DNA of 14,201 nt from an uncultured Bacillota bacterium (GTDB lineage Bacteria > Bacillota > Clostridia > Christensenellales > UBA1242): positions 1 through 14,201 of the forward strand of contig USKO01000006.1 of the NCBI GenBank assembly GCA_900555365.1, in the 5' to 3' direction. A program made the translations under genes and the position numbers. Positions 12,990-14,201 of this stretch are shown here, piece after piece (position 1 is the first letter of the stretch; each line of letters begins with the position of its first letter). The notes beneath the pieces are model-generated. The model ran no database searches, was not told the DNA's origin, and saw only the letters and a program-made list of their open reading frames with translations.

Positions 12990-14201
12990 ATGAACACCAA
13001 GCGATTTATAAATTTCAGATACATATTTTATCCATTTCTAGCCTTTTTATTTGGCATAATAGTTGCTAGAAAGCTTTATCATGGCAATATTGAAGTTTTA
13101 GTTATTACAATTTTATTATTATTGACACTTGGCGTTTTACTTATCAAACGAAAGAGATACAAGATATTGGCCTTGCTCTTTGCCTTTTTCTTTATTGGGA
13201 ATGGATTTTATTATATAGGCGAGGCTTCCTACTACAACAAAGATTACAGCGGCGAGGTTTTGGTTGTTGGCAGGGTAAGTGACAGTTTTGAAGAGAGTGA
13301 TTATACATATGAAGTGCTCTTAAAAGATGCTTCAATAAACGGCGAAAATTGTCGAAACATCAAGGTAACATTCACAAAAGCGGGGCAGACGCTAAATGTG
13401 GGAGATATTGTATCATTTGAGAGTGAAGTCGAAGCGGTGAAGCCCTTTTCGCTTGACAGTTTCAATTCAAGTGCCTATCGATCTGGGACTGGCTACACGG
13501 CAAGAGCGAGTTTGACCGATACAGTTATCAGTGAGGGGTATACCAATTTTGATGAAAAGATAAGGTTGTCAATTAAAGAGCAGCTCTATCAAAATATGAG
13601 TGAGGACAACGCAGCTGTTGCCTATGCAGTATTATTTGGAGATCAAAGTGGAATATCATTTGAGATCAAGGAAAGTTATCGAAATAGTGGCATCATTCAT
13701 ATTTTGACTGTAAGTGGCCTTAATATTACATTTTTAATCACAATCATATTTGGCTTTTTAAAATTATTGAAGGTCAATAAGTATGTTAATTTTGCGTTGA
13801 CCAGCGTGATAATAGTTTTATATTCAGCGCTTTGCGGGTTTACACCGTCCGTTTTAAGAGCGGCAGTGATGGGAATTATCATGATGGCAGCGATGTTGTC
13901 GCATAGGAGATATGATTCGTTAAATGCCATGGGCGTTGCCGGCTTTTTGATACTTATATTTAGTCCATTAAGTGCTTTTGACGTTGGCTTTTTAATGTCA
14001 ATCGCTTGCGTATGTGGAATAATACTACTCTATCCAATGTTTTGCAATTTTTTCAAAAAGTTTATGCCTAACATAATTGCACAGTATATAGCGATATCAT
14101 TTGCAGCGCAGATTACAATATTACCATTCTTAGCTTTATTTTCATCTAATCTTAATTTACTTTCTTTTATTATCAACTTATTCATTGTGCCAATATTCTC
14201 T
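12990..14201 (+). CDS. comEC: ComEC/Rec2-family DNA-uptake channel protein, 3' end cut by window edge
   Basis: The frame is open from the ATG at 12990 to the right edge, giving 404 residues. Two N-terminal membrane stretches (about 11-28 and 35-76) precede a soluble OB-like domain (about 85-180, beginning SGEVLVVGRVSD). The family core follows: AYAVLFGDQSGI (211-222), ESYRNSGIIHILTVSGLNI (228-246), CGFTPSVLRAAVMG (282-295) and several membrane helices. ComEC forms the inner-membrane channel that takes up single-stranded DNA during transformation. The C-terminal metallo-hydrolase-like domain, if present, is beyond the window. No ribosome site precedes the ATG. No other competence gene is in view. 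Confidence 0.93.
   Translation, partial: MNTKRFINFRYIFYPFLAFLFGIIVARKLYHGNIEVLVITILLLLTLGVLLIKRKRYKILALLFAFFFIGNGFYYIGEASYYNKDYSGEVLVVGRVSDSFEESDYTYEVLLKDASINGENCRNIKVTFTKAGQTLNVGDIVSFESEVEAVKPFSLDSFNSSAYRSGTGYTARASLTDTVISEGYTNFDEKIRLSIKEQLYQNMSEDNAAVAYAVLFGDQSGISFEIKESYRNSGIIHILTVSGLNITFLITIIFGFLKLLKVNKYVNFALTSVIIVLYSALCGFTPSVLRAAVMGIIMMAAMLSHRRYDSLNAMGVAGFLILIFSPLSAFDVGFLMSIACVCGIILLYPMFCNFFKKFMPNIIAQYIAISFAAQITILPFLALFSSNLNLLSFIINLFIVPIFS

Noticed and set aside
1..14201. tRNA, rRNA, integrase, transposase or CRISPR genes
   Set aside because: None was recognised on either strand by reading; a covariance-model search could still find a small RNA.

Overview
The window is AT-rich chromosomal DNA with strong AGGAGG-type ribosome binding sites, sigma-A-like TTGACA/TATAAT promoters and U-tailed hairpin terminators. 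The protein sequences (short EF-Ts, UppS, ComEC, BhlA and phi-LC3-type holins) point to a low-GC Bacillota, probably an uncultured Clostridia-like lineage. The species cannot be named from the sequence.

Left part (1-4816). The minus strand carries a translation and cell-wall block in the usual bacterial order, rpsB-tsf-(pyrH)-frr-uppS, except that pyrH is absent. A plus-strand two-gene cassette with its own near-consensus promoter occupies that place. The first gene encodes a HipA/CtkA-like Ser/Thr kinase without the HipA N-terminal subdomain. The second, overlapping by 17 nt, encodes a 107-residue protein resembling that missing subdomain (HipS-like). No HipB-type repressor is present, and the order is the reverse of hipBST. 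rpsB has its own promoter and an approximately 168-nt potentially structured leader; tsf ends at a hairpin terminator.

Middle (4965-9272). A compact plus-strand phage-derived cluster encodes an HK97-fold major capsid protein, a small unknown protein, a P22 gp4-like head-tail adaptor, a P22 gp10/T7 gp12-like beta-propeller nozzle protein, a 35-residue micro-ORF, a BhlA-type holin-like protein and a phi-LC3-type holin with an acidic repeat tail. All frames are open and tightly coupled. No terminase, portal, scaffold, protease, integrase or endolysin is visible. A hairpin after the capsid gene could make it the most expressed gene, and a bidirectional terminator closes the cluster. It is either a strongly reduced prophage or a retained set of particle and lysis genes.

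Right part (9280-14201). Two divergent lipoprotein genes share an acidic Asn-Pro-Gly-Ile-Glu linker. The minus-strand one, about 699 residues if repaired, is split by an apparent one-base insertion near 11032. The plus-strand one is intact, with a promoter, an inverted repeat over that promoter and a strong terminator. A 306-nt intergenic stretch then holds a GC-rich, three-way-junction-like inverted-repeat element. The window ends inside comEC, the DNA-uptake channel gene, which has a candidate leaderless promoter.
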